DNA of 36,246 nt from Photobacterium chitinilyticum. GTDB lineage: Bacteria > Pseudomonadota > Gammaproteobacteria > Enterobacterales > Vibrionaceae. The notes under the pieces were generated by a model. The model worked only from the letters and a program-made list of their open reading frames with translations. It made no database searches and had not been told where the DNA came from. This document shows, piece after piece, positions 23,670 through 31,219 of the stretch. The stretch lies in contig NZ_RJLM01000022.1 in assembly GCF_004104355.1 (NCBI RefSeq), forward strand, positions 1 through 36,246, written 5' to 3'. Every line of letters begins with the position of its first letter. Positions within the stretch are counted from its first letter, which is position 1. The position numbers were made by a program, and so were the translations under genes.

Positions 23670-24737
23670 ATGCAAAAAGACCAGCTGAATAACGTCCATA
23701 TTCAAGATGAATCTGTCCTTATCACACCGAAAGAACTACGAAGCAAGCTGTCTGTCAGCGATGAAGGCCTGAACTTTGTTCGCCAATCTCGCAAGACAAT
23801 TGCCGATATCATCCACAAGCGTGACCATCGCTTGCTGGTTGTGTGCGGGCCGTGCTCGATCCACGATATTGAAGCCGCAAAAAGCTACGCGGTGAAGCTA
23901 AAGAAACTGTCAGAAGAGCTAAGTGATCAGCTTTATATTGTGATGAGGGTGTATTTTGAAAAGCCGCGTACCACCGTGGGATGGAAAGGCCTGATTAATG
24001 ATCCGCATCTTGACGGTTCATTTGAAGTAGAAGAAGGGCTGCATATTGCTCGTCAGCTATTGATTGATCTAGTTGAAATGGGGATCCCGCTGGCAACCGA
24101 AGCCTTGGATCCTATTAGTCCTCAGTACCTGGGAGACTTGTTCAGCTGGGCAGCGATTGGTGCGCGTACAACTGAATCTCAAACTCACCGTGAAATGGCC
24201 AGTGGCCTGTCGATGCCTGTTGGGTTTAAAAACGGGACAGACGGAAGTTTAGGCACGGCTATTAACGCAATGCAAGCTGCTGCATCTGGTCACCGTTTTA
24301 TGGGGATTAACCGTGAGGGGCAGGTTGCACTGCTCAATACTCAGGGTAATCCTGATGGTCACGTGATCCTGCGTGGTGGCAAGCAGACCAACTATGATTC
24401 CGTTTCTGTCACTGAATGTGAAAGCGAGATGACAGCATCAGGTCTTTCACCGTCCTTGATGATAGACTGTAGCCACGCCAACTCCAGGAAAGACTACCGT
24501 CGTCAGCCGCTGGTGGCCGAAGATGTGATCCATCAAATCCGCGAAGGCAACCAGTCGATTATAGGCTTGATGCTGGAAAGCCATCTGAACGAAGGCAACC
24601 AAAGCACTGATCTGCCGCGTGAAGAAATGGCTTACGGTGTATCAATTACTGATGCCTGTATCAGCTGGGAAGCGACTGAAACATTGCTTCGTCATTCACA
24701 TAGCGAGTTGACCCCATTTCTGGCTGAGCGAAACTAA
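23670..24737 (+). CDS. aroF: DAHP synthase (class I, tyrosine-type)
   Basis: The 355-aa enzyme condenses phosphoenolpyruvate and erythrose-4-phosphate, the first step of the shikimate pathway. It shows CGPCSIHD with metal-binding Cys62, MRVYFEKPRTTVGWKGL, GARTTESQTHREMASGLS, GFKNGTDGS and DCSHANSRKD. ATG 23670 has AGGGA seven bases upstream and gives the normal length. Tyrosine-sensitive identity is inferred from pairing with tyrA, as in E. coli aroF-tyrA, and from TyrR-type boxes. The effector preference cannot be read directly. Confidence 0.94.
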   Translation: MQKDQLNNVHIQDESVLITPKELRSKLSVSDEGLNFVRQSRKTIADIIHKRDHRLLVVCGPCSIHDIEAAKSYAVKLKKLSEELSDQLYIVMRVYFEKPRTTVGWKGLINDPHLDGSFEVEEGLHIARQLLIDLVEMGIPLATEALDPISPQYLGDLFSWAAIGARTTESQTHREMASGLSMPVGFKNGTDGSLGTAINAMQAAASGHRFMGINREGQVALLNTQGNPDGHVILRGGKQTNYDSVSVTECESEMTASGLSPSLMIDCSHANSRKDYRRQPLVAEDVIHQIREGNQSIIGLMLESHLNEGNQSTDLPREEMAYGVSITDACISWEATETLLRHSHSELTPFLAERN

Positions 24738-24792
24738 CCTACAGTGCCGATGATATTTAGGGTAAGGTGTTTATTCATCAGCATATTTTGAC

Positions 24793-24821
24793 TAACTGGT
24801 ACAGGGCTGCTGTACCGGTTA
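24793..24821 (+). other. Hairpin in the aroF-tyrA intergenic region
   Basis: TAACTGGTACAG-GGCTG-CTGTACCGGTTA is a 12-bp stem with one G-U pair. No T-run follows, so it is not a classic terminator. It may be a processing or stability element that unlinks aroF and tyrA expression. Confidence 0.65.
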
Positions 24822-24890
24822 CCTGTCTTTGAAAAGCTGATGAGAATACTGAGGCGGAATAAGAGCAGAATTAATACGGATCGCACAATC

Positions 24891-26018
24891 ATGGTTGCTG
24901 AACTAAGTAAATTACGAGATCAAATCGATGATGTTGATCAGCAGATGGTCGAGCTGCTTGCTCGTCGTCTGGCATTGGTTGAAGAGGTCGGGCATGTTAA
25001 GAGTCAACATGGTTTACCGATTTATGCCCCGGATCGTGAAGCTGCCATGCTGGCTTCACGTCGTCAGGAAGCGGAAAGCAAAGGCGTTCCGCCAGATCTT
25101 ATTGAAGATATTCTTCGCCGCACTATGCGGGAGTCTTATACCAGTGAAAATGACTCGGGCTTTAAATGCCTGAAGCCGGAGTTACGCCCGATTGTGGTTG
25201 TGGGCGGTTATGGTCAGCTAGGGGGGCTTTTTTGTCGCCTGTTTGAATTGTCCGGTTATCAAGTACGCAAACTTGGCAGCCAGGATTGGGATCGTGCGGA
25301 TGAGTTTCTGTCTGATGCCGGTATGGTGGTTGTCTCTGTTCCGATCAACTTGACCGAAGCGGTGATCGCCAAGCTGGGACATTTGCCGGAAGACTGTATC
25401 TTAGCCGATTTGACCTCGGTTAAGAGCGGTCCGCTCCAGGCAATGCTGGAAGCCCACAATGGGCCGGTCGTCGGTCTTCACCCAATGTTCGGGCCTGATA
25501 TTACCAGCCTGGCAAAACAGGTGATTGCTTACTGTGATGGCCGTAACCCAGAAAGTTACCAGTGGCTGTTGGAGCAACTGCAGATTTGGGGAGCCAGCCT
25601 GAACCGGATCAGCGCAATCGAGCATGATCAGGGGATGACATTAATACAGGCATTGCGTCATTTTACGTCTTTTGTATACGGTCTTCATCTGGCAGAAGAG
25701 GATCCGAAGCTAGAGCAGTTGCTGTCATTGAGCTCGCCGATCTACCGTCTGGAACTGGCAATGGTTGGGCGCCTGTTTGCTCAGGATGCCCAGTTATACG
25801 CAGATATTATTATGTCTTCGCCGCAGAACCTGGCAATGATCAAGCGTTTCCATCAGCGATTTGGTGAAGCAATCGAAATGCTGGATAACCAAGACAAACA
25901 AACCTTTAAGCAGGCTTTTGGCCAAGTCGAACATTGGTTTGGAGACTATGCACAGCATTTTTTAATCGAGAGCCAGGGATTGCTTAGACAGGCGAACGAT
26001 TCAACACATAGGAAGTAA
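24891..26018 (+). CDS. tyrA: Bifunctional chorismate mutase/prephenate dehydrogenase
   Basis: The 375-aa enzyme has an N-terminal AroQ chorismate mutase (about 1-90, [20 protein letters not shown]) fused to NAD-dependent prephenate dehydrogenase with [13 protein letters not shown] and [10 protein letters not shown]. It converts chorismate to 4-hydroxyphenylpyruvate for tyrosine. ATG 24891 gives the family start MVAEL and length; an upstream in-frame ATG at 24840 would add 17 atypical residues. The ribosome site is weak. It is 153 bp downstream of aroF and likely co-transcribed. Confidence 0.96.
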   Translation: MVAELSKLRDQIDDVDQQMVELLARRLALVEEVGHVKSQHGLPIYAPDREAAMLASRRQEAESKGVPPDLIEDILRRTMRESYTSENDSGFKCLKPELRPIVVVGGYGQLGGLFCRLFELSGYQVRKLGSQDWDRADEFLSDAGMVVVSVPINLTEAVIAKLGHLPEDCILADLTSVKSGPLQAMLEAHNGPVVGLHPMFGPDITSLAKQVIAYCDGRNPESYQWLLEQLQIWGASLNRISAIEHDQGMTLIQALRHFTSFVYGLHLAEEDPKLEQLLSLSSPIYRLELAMVGRLFAQDAQLYADIIMSSPQNLAMIKRFHQRFGEAIEMLDNQDKQTFKQAFGQVEHWFGDYAQHFLIESQGLLRQANDSTHRK

Positions 26019-26032
26019 AAGGTTTCTCTTCA

Positions 26033-26096
26033 AAGGTGAAGTGGAGGATTACACTTCGCCTTATCAGGCTGGAACCTCTATAGGTAAGCCGTTTTT
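26033..26096 (+). terminator. Two hairpins after tyrA, the second with a T-run
   Basis: The first hairpin, AAGGTGAAGTG/CACTTCGCCTT (26033-26062), has an 11-bp stem with one G-U pair but no T-run. The second, GGCT..ACCT/AGGT..AGCC (26067-26090), is imperfect and is followed by GTTTTT. Together they probably terminate aroF-tyrA. Confidence 0.5.
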
Positions 26097-26174
26097 GTAT
26101 TTCACGCTCTGTGATGTTTCGTGCAGCATTAGGGGTATTGGTATCAATAGGTAACTAACTATAAGACGCTAGAG

Positions 26175-26244
26175 TCGACATTAGAAACTCGTATATTTTT
26201 ATGTTGATTTTATCAACAGTGTTCTATACGAGTTTTATTGTCGA
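26175..26244. repeat. Nested long inverted repeat inside the element
   Basis: Left arm 26175-26195 and right arm 26225-26244 share the 11-bp end ACTCGTATA-type block and TCGACA/TGTCGA outer ends, with about three differences. Within the loop, TGTTGAT-TTT-ATCAACA (26202-26218) is a perfect 7-bp hairpin. The whole could fold into one long stem. Confidence 0.8.
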
Positions 26245-26301
26245 AATTTGGGCTAGAACTCCAATGTCATAACCCTTTTTATAATGTTGATAGCCTACTT
26301 T

Positions 26302-26328
26302 GAATAACCGCTAGGCGCGGTTTTATTC
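26302..26328 (-). terminator. Candidate pheA 3' hairpin
   Basis: GAATAACCGC-TAGGC-GCGG(TT)TTATTC forms a 10-bp stem with a two-base bulge, about 20 bp past the pheA stop. No T-run follows on the minus strand, so it may act as a 3' stabiliser rather than an intrinsic terminator. Confidence 0.4.
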
Positions 26329-26348
26329 AGGACGCGCAATACCCCTAA

Positions 26349-27527
26349 TCAATACGAACCATCATATGGGTCTACTGGAACAACATTCTCGCTTGGGTAG
26401 CACCCTAGTACCTTAATAAAGCGTGTTAACCGGGTGAGCTCGTCGAGTGCTTCCTGCATCACGTCTGATTTCAGGTTTACTTCAACATCGACATAGAACA
26501 TCTCTTCCCAAGGGTTACCGATCACTGGGCGTGATTCCAGCTTGGTCATATTGATGTTGAGAGTACGCAGAACTAGCAGGCATTCTACCAGTGAACCCGC
26601 TTTTTGAGCTGTGGACATGATCAGTGTCGTTTTGGCTGGGATTAGCGAGGTGACCTCCACAGGTTTGCGGGCAACGACGATAAAACGAGTAAAGTTTTCC
26701 TGTTGGTTGGCAATATCCGTTTTCAGAGGCGCCAAGCCATATAGCTCGCCGCTTGAAGCATTGCCGATAGCGGCAACATTAGGCTTTTTCAGTTCGGCGA
26801 CCATCTTCATAGCCTCGGCCGTGCTTGAGCAGTACTCCTGGCTAATATTTCCCATCGAGTGTAAGTATTCGCTACATTGCTGATGTGGCTGCGGGTGTGA
26901 ATAGAGGGTGTCTATCTGAGCAACGGTCGTATCGACCGCAGTTAACAGACAATGCTCGATCGGCTGGGTGATCTCGCCGACAATCGACAGGCTGGTGTGT
27001 TGCAGCAGATCATAAACCTCATTGATAGAGCCAGAGCTGGTGTTTTCAATCGGCAGAACACCATAATCGGCATTCCCTGTTTCAACCACGCTTAATACGT
27101 CACGAAAGGTTGAACAACTGATCTCGACCAGTTTGGTTTGTTTTCTGCTGAAGTAGTTGCGGCTGGCAAGGTTTGAATATGAGCCTTTGGCACCGAGAAA
27201 TGATACACGAGCGACAGGCTGCAGGCTTTCAGGGTTGGTCAATTTTTGTAGATACGCTTGCTGAAACAAGACTGAGTCTTCGATAATCGTGTGGAAGATC
27301 TGGGTAATATACTGGGCATCGAGTTGCTTGCTTTTACCTGTATCGATCAGTCGTAACAATAGTTCTTGTTCCCGGCCTTGATCGCGTACAGGCTTGGCTG
27401 TCTGGATTTTGCTTTTAGCAACTTCGAGGCTTAACTGGCGGCGTTCTGCCAGCAGTTTGATAATTTCGTTGTCTATGCGGCTGACATTCTTTCTGATGTC
27501 GTCCAGCGAATACTGTTGCTCTGTCAT
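26349..27527 (-). CDS. pheA: Bifunctional chorismate mutase/prephenate dehydratase
   Basis: The 392-aa enzyme has an N-terminal AroQ chorismate mutase (about 1-90), a prephenate dehydratase domain with the diagnostic NFTRF motif, and a C-terminal ACT domain with LESRP for phenylalanine feedback; GSLV replaces the usual GALV. It makes phenylpyruvate. It converges on tyrA, so the two mutase fusions face each other. Expression is controlled by the Phe-rich leader peptide and attenuator upstream. Its stop codon overlaps the end of the palindromic element. Confidence 0.97.
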   Translation of the reverse strand: MTEQQYSLDDIRKNVSRIDNEIIKLLAERRQLSLEVAKSKIQTAKPVRDQGREQELLLRLIDTGKSKQLDAQYITQIFHTIIEDSVLFQQAYLQKLTNPESLQPVARVSFLGAKGSYSNLASRNYFSRKQTKLVEISCSTFRDVLSVVETGNADYGVLPIENTSSGSINEVYDLLQHTSLSIVGEITQPIEHCLLTAVDTTVAQIDTLYSHPQPHQQCSEYLHSMGNISQEYCSSTAEAMKMVAELKKPNVAAIGNASSGELYGLAPLKTDIANQQENFTRFIVVARKPVEVTSLIPAKTTLIMSTAQKAGSLVECLLVLRTLNINMTKLESRPVIGNPWEEMFYVDVEVNLKSDVMQEALDELTRLTRFIKVLGCYPSENVVPVDPYDGSY

Positions 27528-27557
27528 TATGAGTCCCTGTCTGTCTGCAACTGATAC

Positions 27558-27584
27558 AAAAAAGCCTCCTTGGAGAAGGAGGCT
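27558..27584 (-). terminator. pheA attenuator (leader terminator)
   Basis: On the minus strand AGCCTCCTT-CTCC-AAGGAGGCT has a 9-bp perfect stem followed by six T. It lies between the leader peptide and pheA, 30 bases before the pheA start, which identifies it as an attenuator. Confidence 0.93.
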
Positions 27585-27628
27585 GTCTGTTCGTCTTTAG
27601 CTTATTTCTTGCATAACGAATAGCCCCC
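27578..27628 (-). promoter_or_regulatory. Antiterminator pairing in the pheA leader
   Basis: GGGGGCT (27628-27622, just after the pheL stop) can pair with AGCCTCC (27584-27578), the left arm of the attenuator, with one G-U pair. In addition, TTTAGCTT in the Phe codons can pair with AAGCTAAA (27607-27600 region). A ribosome stalled at Phe codons leaves GGGGGCT free to block the terminator; one at the stop codon covers it. Confidence 0.75.
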
Positions 27629-27629
27629 A

Positions 27630-27680
27630 TTAAGGTGACATAAAAAAGAAGCTAAAGAAAAACAGGTTAAGTAATCGCAT
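27630..27680 (-). CDS. pheL: pheA leader peptide
   Basis: This 16-codon frame encodes MRLLNLFFFSFFFMSP, with six Phe in seven consecutive codons (FFFSFFF), ending TAA. It lies about 30 nt after the predicted pheA transcription start and before the attenuator. It differs in sequence from E. coli PheL but keeps the Phe-run design. Translation of the Phe codons senses charged tRNA-Phe and sets readthrough into pheA. Confidence 0.93.
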   Translation of the reverse strand: MRLLNLFFFSFFFMSP

Positions 27681-27717
27681 TGCTAATAACAGTGTATGTT
27701 GTGATGAGGATGATTCA

Positions 27718-27746
27718 ACATTATTCAGGTGGTAAGGGCTTGTCAA
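27718..27746 (-). promoter_or_regulatory. pheL-pheA promoter
   Basis: On the minus strand, perfect TTGACA (27746-27741), 17-bp spacer, then TAATGT (27723-27718). The predicted start is near 27711. Confidence 0.85.
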
Positions 27747-27752
27747 GCAGAA

Positions 27753-27780
27753 TGTAAACAGCCCTGCATAGGCAGGGCTG
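27753..27780 (-). terminator. Candidate raiA terminator
   Basis: On the minus strand CAGCCCTGC-CTAT-GCAGGGCTG (9-bp perfect stem) is followed by TTTACATT. The T-run is short, so termination may be partial. It is only a few bases before the pheA -35. Confidence 0.55.
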
Positions 27781-27786
27781 CTTGGG

Positions 27787-27820
27787 GTTGTTTACCTTCT
27801 GATGCTAGAAGGTAAACAAC
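27787..27820 (-). other. Perfect 14-bp hairpin after raiA
   Basis: GTTGTTTACCTTCT and AGAAGGTAAACAAC form a perfect stem around a 6-nt loop, 20 bp after the raiA stop and before the second hairpin. No T-run follows. It may protect the raiA mRNA 3' end. Confidence 0.75.
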
Positions 27821-27839
27821 GCTGTAATCCTCTTAATAA

Positions 27840-28187
27840 TTATGCTTCAGCTTCTTCTTCTGTTTCTTCAACCCCGGGCTTGCTGCTATGGCTAGCGCGA
27901 CGCGCTGTTGGCTTATGAGCTTGTTTCTTCAGTTGGCGTTCCAGCTTTTGGTATACTTCAGTAATGGCACCGTACATATCATCATGCTCTGCTGAGGCGA
28001 CTAGTTGACCTCCTGGAATGGCAGCAGATGCTTCAATCTTGAATTGTTTGCCTGGCTCTGTACTGATGGCCGCATTTTTACTGATTAGTGGAACTTGGTA
28101 CTTCTCTAACTTCTTGAATTTAAACTCAATGCGTTCGCGGATAGCAGGGGTGATATCAAGGTTTTTGCCGGTGATGTTTACTGTCAT
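27840..28187 (-). CDS. raiA: Ribosome-associated inhibitor A (stationary-phase factor)
   Basis: The 115-aa product has the HPF/YfiA beta-alpha-beta fold motifs: MTVNITGKNLDITPAIRERIE-type start, FKIEASAAIPGG, SAEHDDMYGAITEVYQKLERQLKK. The acidic C-terminal tail EETEEEAEA distinguishes RaiA from short HPF; in E. coli this tail blocks 100S dimer formation. It binds the 30S A/P sites and pauses translation under starvation or cold. GAGGAAAG lies before the ATG. A strong CRP-type site upstream fits control by carbon limitation. Confidence 0.95.
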   Translation of the reverse strand: MTVNITGKNLDITPAIRERIEFKFKKLEKYQVPLISKNAAISTEPGKQFKIEASAAIPGGQLVASAEHDDMYGAITEVYQKLERQLKKQAHKPTARRASHSSKPGVEETEEEAEA

Positions 28188-28229
28188 AATTATCTTTCCT
28201 CTTTTGCTACCCTTCGTTGGGTTAACTTC

Positions 28230-28235
28230 AGATTA
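28230..28235 (-). promoter_or_regulatory. raiA -10 element
   Basis: On the minus strand TAATCT sits so that the CRP-type site centre would be at about -40.5 to -41.5, the class II position, with a 36-nt leader. No -35 consensus is visible, which is expected for a class II CRP promoter. Confidence 0.6.
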
Positions 28236-28252
28236 CTAAAATTACGGCCTGG

Positions 28253-28274
28253 TAATGTGATGTGGATCACGTTT
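28253..28274. promoter_or_regulatory. CRP-type site upstream of raiA
   Basis: TGTGA-TGTGGA-TCACG with flanking TAA and TTT follows the CRP consensus TGTGA-N6-TCACA closely; one half-site base differs. The placement is class II relative to the candidate raiA -10. Confidence 0.8.
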
Positions 28275-28535
28275 GGCTTCATGCGGTAATATCCAGAAAA
28301 GTTCTGTGATCCGCCTTGGCTTGTTGCAAAAAAGTTTGACGAAAGTACTTGTCGAGAGTGAATTAATTAGGGCAGTATGGGGATATAAGAAACGCTGGTG
28401 GCTGGTGCTAACTAGGGCTTTAATTCGAGCTATAACAATGGTTTGGGTGATAATTACTCACTTTGATTTAATGTTGGTTAAGTGAGAGGGCTGACCCTGG
28501 TACCGAAAGCAGATGCGAATTAAATCGAACATAAT
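28275..28535. other. Gene-free stretch upstream of the raiA regulatory region
   Basis: About 260 bases between the CRP-type site and the bamD terminator. A 70-codon TTG-initiated frame on the plus strand lacks a ribosome site and domain features. I see no tRNA or clear promoter. Confidence 0.6.
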
Positions 28536-28564
28536 AAAACAGCAGCCCAAGGGCTGCTGTTTTT
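28536..28564 (-). terminator. bamD terminator (bidirectional form)
   Basis: AAAACAGCAGCC-CAAG-GGCTGCTGTTTT is a 12-bp perfect stem with T-runs on both sides, about 20 bases after the bamD stop. Confidence 0.9.
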
Positions 28565-28584
28565 GTTCGAGCTATTGTTTTTGC

Positions 28585-29310
28585 TTATTGTGGGTTGAGG
28601 GCAATAAGCTTTTGGGTATGCTCAAGCGGCTCTTGCAAGCCCAGTTTATCGTAAGCCACAAGCATTAATTCTAGTGACTGGCGGGCTGCTTGAGTGTCTG
28701 GGTAATGGCGCTGAATAAGCTGCGCACGGTTAATCGCGGCAACCCATGCTTCGCGGCGAATATAAAAATCGGCCGTTGCTAGCTCATAGTCCGCCAATCG
28801 GTTTTTTAGGTAAGTCATTCGCGCTTTTGCATCACCGGCATAATGGCTATTAGGATAGCGTTCAAGTAACCGCTTGAAGTCTCTAAATGCCTTACGTGAT
28901 GGTTCCGGATCCCGATCGTGGCGATCGATGCTAAATAAATCATGCATAAAGCTGCGATCCTGTGCCATGTTAGTCAGACCGCGCATATATAATACCCAGT
29001 CTGCTTTTTCATGAGCAGGATTCAGGCGGTTAAAGCGATCAATCGTTGCTTCACCAAGCGCTAAATCATCATTTTTATAATAGGCATAGATCAAATCAAG
29101 CTGTACTTGCTCTGAGTAGGCACCAAACGGATAGCGTGAGTCCAGTGCTTCCAGTTGCTCGATGGCTGTTATCCAGCTCCCACTCTGTAGTGCTTGTTGA
29201 GCGGTAGTATACAGCTCTGATGGTGGTACATCTGGCACTACTTCTTCAGTGCTTGAACAGCCTGAAAGAATGGCAACGGCAAGAAAAGTCGTAATTGTCA
29301 GGCGTTTCAT
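28585..29310 (-). CDS. bamD: Outer-membrane assembly lipoprotein BamD
   Basis: The 241-aa product has a lipoprotein signal peptide with lipobox LSGC (Cys18) and a mature region of tetratricopeptide repeats (PPSELYTTAQQALQSG, DLIYAYYKNDDLALGEATIDRFNRLNP, YLKNRLADYELATADFYIRREAW). It matches BamD (YfiO/ComL), the essential lipoprotein of the BAM complex that inserts beta-barrel proteins. Length equals the usual 240-245 residues. It is divergent from rluD, as in E. coli. Confidence 0.96.
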   Translation of the reverse strand: MKRLTITTFLAVAILSGCSSTEEVVPDVPPSELYTTAQQALQSGSWITAIEQLEALDSRYPFGAYSEQVQLDLIYAYYKNDDLALGEATIDRFNRLNPAHEKADWVLYMRGLTNMAQDRSFMHDLFSIDRHDRDPEPSRKAFRDFKRLLERYPNSHYAGDAKARMTYLKNRLADYELATADFYIRREAWVAAINRAQLIQRHYPDTQAARQSLELMLVAYDKLGLQEPLEHTQKLIALNPQ

Positions 29311-29450
29311 TGCGGTGTCTGTTTCCTTGATAAAAAATTTTATTTCTGTGGATCCATTACGGACAGAGCCGTTAACAGATACAATGACACTATTATGTTA
29401 TTTTACGCAGCGTTTGACGTTTAGTCCCACGCTTTTTGAAAAAGTTCGCT

Positions 29451-30425
29451 ATGGCACAGCAAATTGAGTTAACAAATACAGTAAATGAGAGCCAGCTAGG
29501 TCTTAGACTTGATCAGGTTCTTGCTGAATTATATCCAGATTATTCGCGTTCGCGGATAAAAGAATGGATTTTGAATGGCATGGTTTCAGTTAACGGCACC
29601 GTTGTTAACAAGCCCCGTGCAAAAATGATGGGTGGTGAAGAGCTCTTTGTCCAGGCAGAAGTCGAAGATGAAGTTCGCTGGGAAGCCCAAGATATCCCGC
29701 TTGATATTGTCTATGAAGATGAACATATCCTGGTGATCAACAAGCCGCGTGATTTTGTTGTCCATCCAGGGGCTGGGACTCCCGACGGAACCGTATTGAA
29801 TGCACTGTTGCATCGTTGTCCTGAGTTGGCAGAAGTACCTCGTGCAGGTATTGTTCATCGTCTGGATAAAGATACGACTGGCCTTATGGTCGTCGCGAAA
29901 ACGATTCAGGCTCAGACACGTTTGGTTCGTGCGTTGCAAAAGCGCAAAATCACCCGTGAATATGAAGCGATTGCGATGGGTAAAATGACCGGAGGCGGAA
30001 CGGTAGAGAAGCCGATTGGCCGTCATTCGACCAAGCGTATTTGTATGGCGGTTCATGAATTGGGCAAGCCGGCCATTACACACTATCGTGTCGCAGAACA
30101 TTTTCGTGAACACACACGCATTGTGCTTCGTCTTGAAACAGGACGAACTCACCAGATCCGCGTTCATATGTCCTACTTGGCTCACCCATTGGTGGGTGAT
30201 GCGATATATGGTGGTCGTCCGCGTCCGCCTCGCCATGCATCAGATGAGCTGATCCAGGCATTACGTGCTTTTGACCGTCAGGCCTTGCATGCGCGAATGC
30301 TGCGACTTGATCATCCTATCACGGGTGAGTTGATGGAATGGCATGCGCCGCTTCCGATTGATATGGTTGCAATGATTAACATTCTGCGTAAAGACAAAGA
30401 AGAAAATCCCGAGGACGATTACTAA
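29451..30425 (+). CDS. rluD: 23S rRNA pseudouridine(1911/1915/1917) synthase
   Basis: The 324-aa enzyme has an N-terminal S4 RNA-binding domain (RLDQVLAELYPDYSRSRIKEWI) and a RluA-family catalytic domain with HRLDKDTTGL, in which Asp139 is the nucleophile. GRTHQIRVH and HPLVGDAIYGG are also present. It modifies helix 69 of 23S rRNA and supports 50S assembly. ATG 29451 is the family start; an upstream TTG adds five residues. It is followed one base later by pgeF. Confidence 0.97.
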   Translation: MAQQIELTNTVNESQLGLRLDQVLAELYPDYSRSRIKEWILNGMVSVNGTVVNKPRAKMMGGEELFVQAEVEDEVRWEAQDIPLDIVYEDEHILVINKPRDFVVHPGAGTPDGTVLNALLHRCPELAEVPRAGIVHRLDKDTTGLMVVAKTIQAQTRLVRALQKRKITREYEAIAMGKMTGGGTVEKPIGRHSTKRICMAVHELGKPAITHYRVAEHFREHTRIVLRLETGRTHQIRVHMSYLAHPLVGDAIYGGRPRPPRHASDELIQALRAFDRQALHARMLRLDHPITGELMEWHAPLPIDMVAMINILRKDKEENPEDDY

Positions 30426-30426
30426 A

Positions 30427-31158
30427 ATGTTCATTGTCCCTGACTGGCCAGCACCTGCCAATATCAAGGCAGTCTCGACTACCCGTTTGGGAGGGGTAAG
30501 TCAACAGGCTTATCTGGGGCTGAACTTAGGCTTGCATGTCGGAGACAACAAAGAACATGTTCAGCGTAATCGTGCGCAGTTACAGCAGGAACTGAGATTA
30601 GTGGAGCCGCCAGCGTGGCTTAACCAAATTCACAGTACCAGGGTTCTTGAGCTGAATGCACCGCTAACGGCCGTTCCCGATGCTGACGGTAGCTATACCC
30701 AGATTTCGGGTATAGCTTGTACCGTGATGACTGCAGACTGTTTGCCTGTATTGCTTTGTGATACCGGAGGCAACCAGGTTGCGGCAGTGCATGCAGGTTG
30801 GCGCGGTACCGTAGATGGTATCATCGAGGCCGCACTGGATAAGTTCACCGTACCAGCTGATCAGATCCTTGCGTGGCTTGGACCAGCTATTGGGTCTGGT
30901 GCTTTTGAAGTGGGAAGCGAAGTACGGGAACAGTTTCTTGCGAGTCAGCCACAGGCTGAGCAGGCATTTAAGTCACATGGTGATAAATGGCTTGCCGATC
31001 TGTACCTGTTGGCACGCCAACGGCTGCAGCGCTTTGGTGTTACTAAGATCTATGGTGGTGAATACTGTACATTCAGCAACCCGGACCGTTTTTATTCGTA
31101 CCGAAGAGATGGGGTGACAGGCAGACAGGCATCCCTGATTTGGATTGAAACCGAATAA
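30427..31158 (+). CDS. pgeF: Peptidoglycan editing factor PgeF (multicopper-like YfiH family)
   Basis: The 243-aa product has the YfiH metal/catalytic set: His69 (NQIHS), Cys105 (MTADCLPVLLCD) and His122 (AVHAGWRG). In E. coli, this protein removes wrongly incorporated L-Ser from peptidoglycan precursors; related proteins show laccase or purine nucleoside phosphorylase activity. The start is one base after the rluD stop, implying translational coupling. Confidence 0.93.
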   Translation: MFIVPDWPAPANIKAVSTTRLGGVSQQAYLGLNLGLHVGDNKEHVQRNRAQLQQELRLVEPPAWLNQIHSTRVLELNAPLTAVPDADGSYTQISGIACTVMTADCLPVLLCDTGGNQVAAVHAGWRGTVDGIIEAALDKFTVPADQILAWLGPAIGSGAFEVGSEVREQFLASQPQAEQAFKSHGDKWLADLYLLARQRLQRFGVTKIYGGEYCTFSNPDRFYSYRRDGVTGRQASLIWIETE

Positions 31159-31190
31159 CTCAAGGTAACGAATAGCTAAAGATAGATTGC

Positions 31191-31219
31191 AAAGCCCTCG
31201 TAGCGATACGGGGGTTTTT
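31191..31219 (+). terminator. Terminator after rluD-pgeF
   Basis: AAAGCCCTCGTA-GCGA-TACGGGGGTTTTT forms a stem of 10 or more pairs with two G-U pairs, then T-run. Confidence 0.8.

Larger units (their letters stand above)
26128..26349. mobile_element. MITE-like palindromic element between tyrA and pheA
   Basis: This 222-bp AT-rich block has perfect 13-bp ends in inverted orientation, ATTAGGGGTATTG (26128-26140) and CAATACCCCTAAT (26337-26349). If the TA at each end is a target duplication, the terminal repeats are GGGGTATTG, as in IS630/Tc1-type non-autonomous elements. Inside is a 20-bp imperfect inverted repeat with a nested hairpin. It has no coding capacity. The right end touches the pheA TGA stop codon. 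A transposon origin is an inference; a convergent termination region is the alternative. Confidence 0.45.

Noticed and set aside
24840-24890. Upstream in-frame ATG that would extend TyrA by 17 residues
   Set aside because: The extra residues ([11 protein letters not shown]...) are unlike TyrA proteins, and ATG 24891 gives the normal family length.
27690-27731. Alternative short leader frame starting ATGTTGAATCATCC on the minus strand (MLNHPHHNIHCY)
   Set aside because: It lies across the pheA -10 and predicted start site, and the Phe-rich frame just downstream explains the attenuator.
28273-28485. 70-codon plus-strand frame upstream of raiA
   Set aside because: TTG start overlapping the CRP-type site, no ribosome site, no domain; most likely non-coding.
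29586-30236. 216-codon frame antisense to rluD
   Set aside because: A shadow of a highly conserved enzyme gene.
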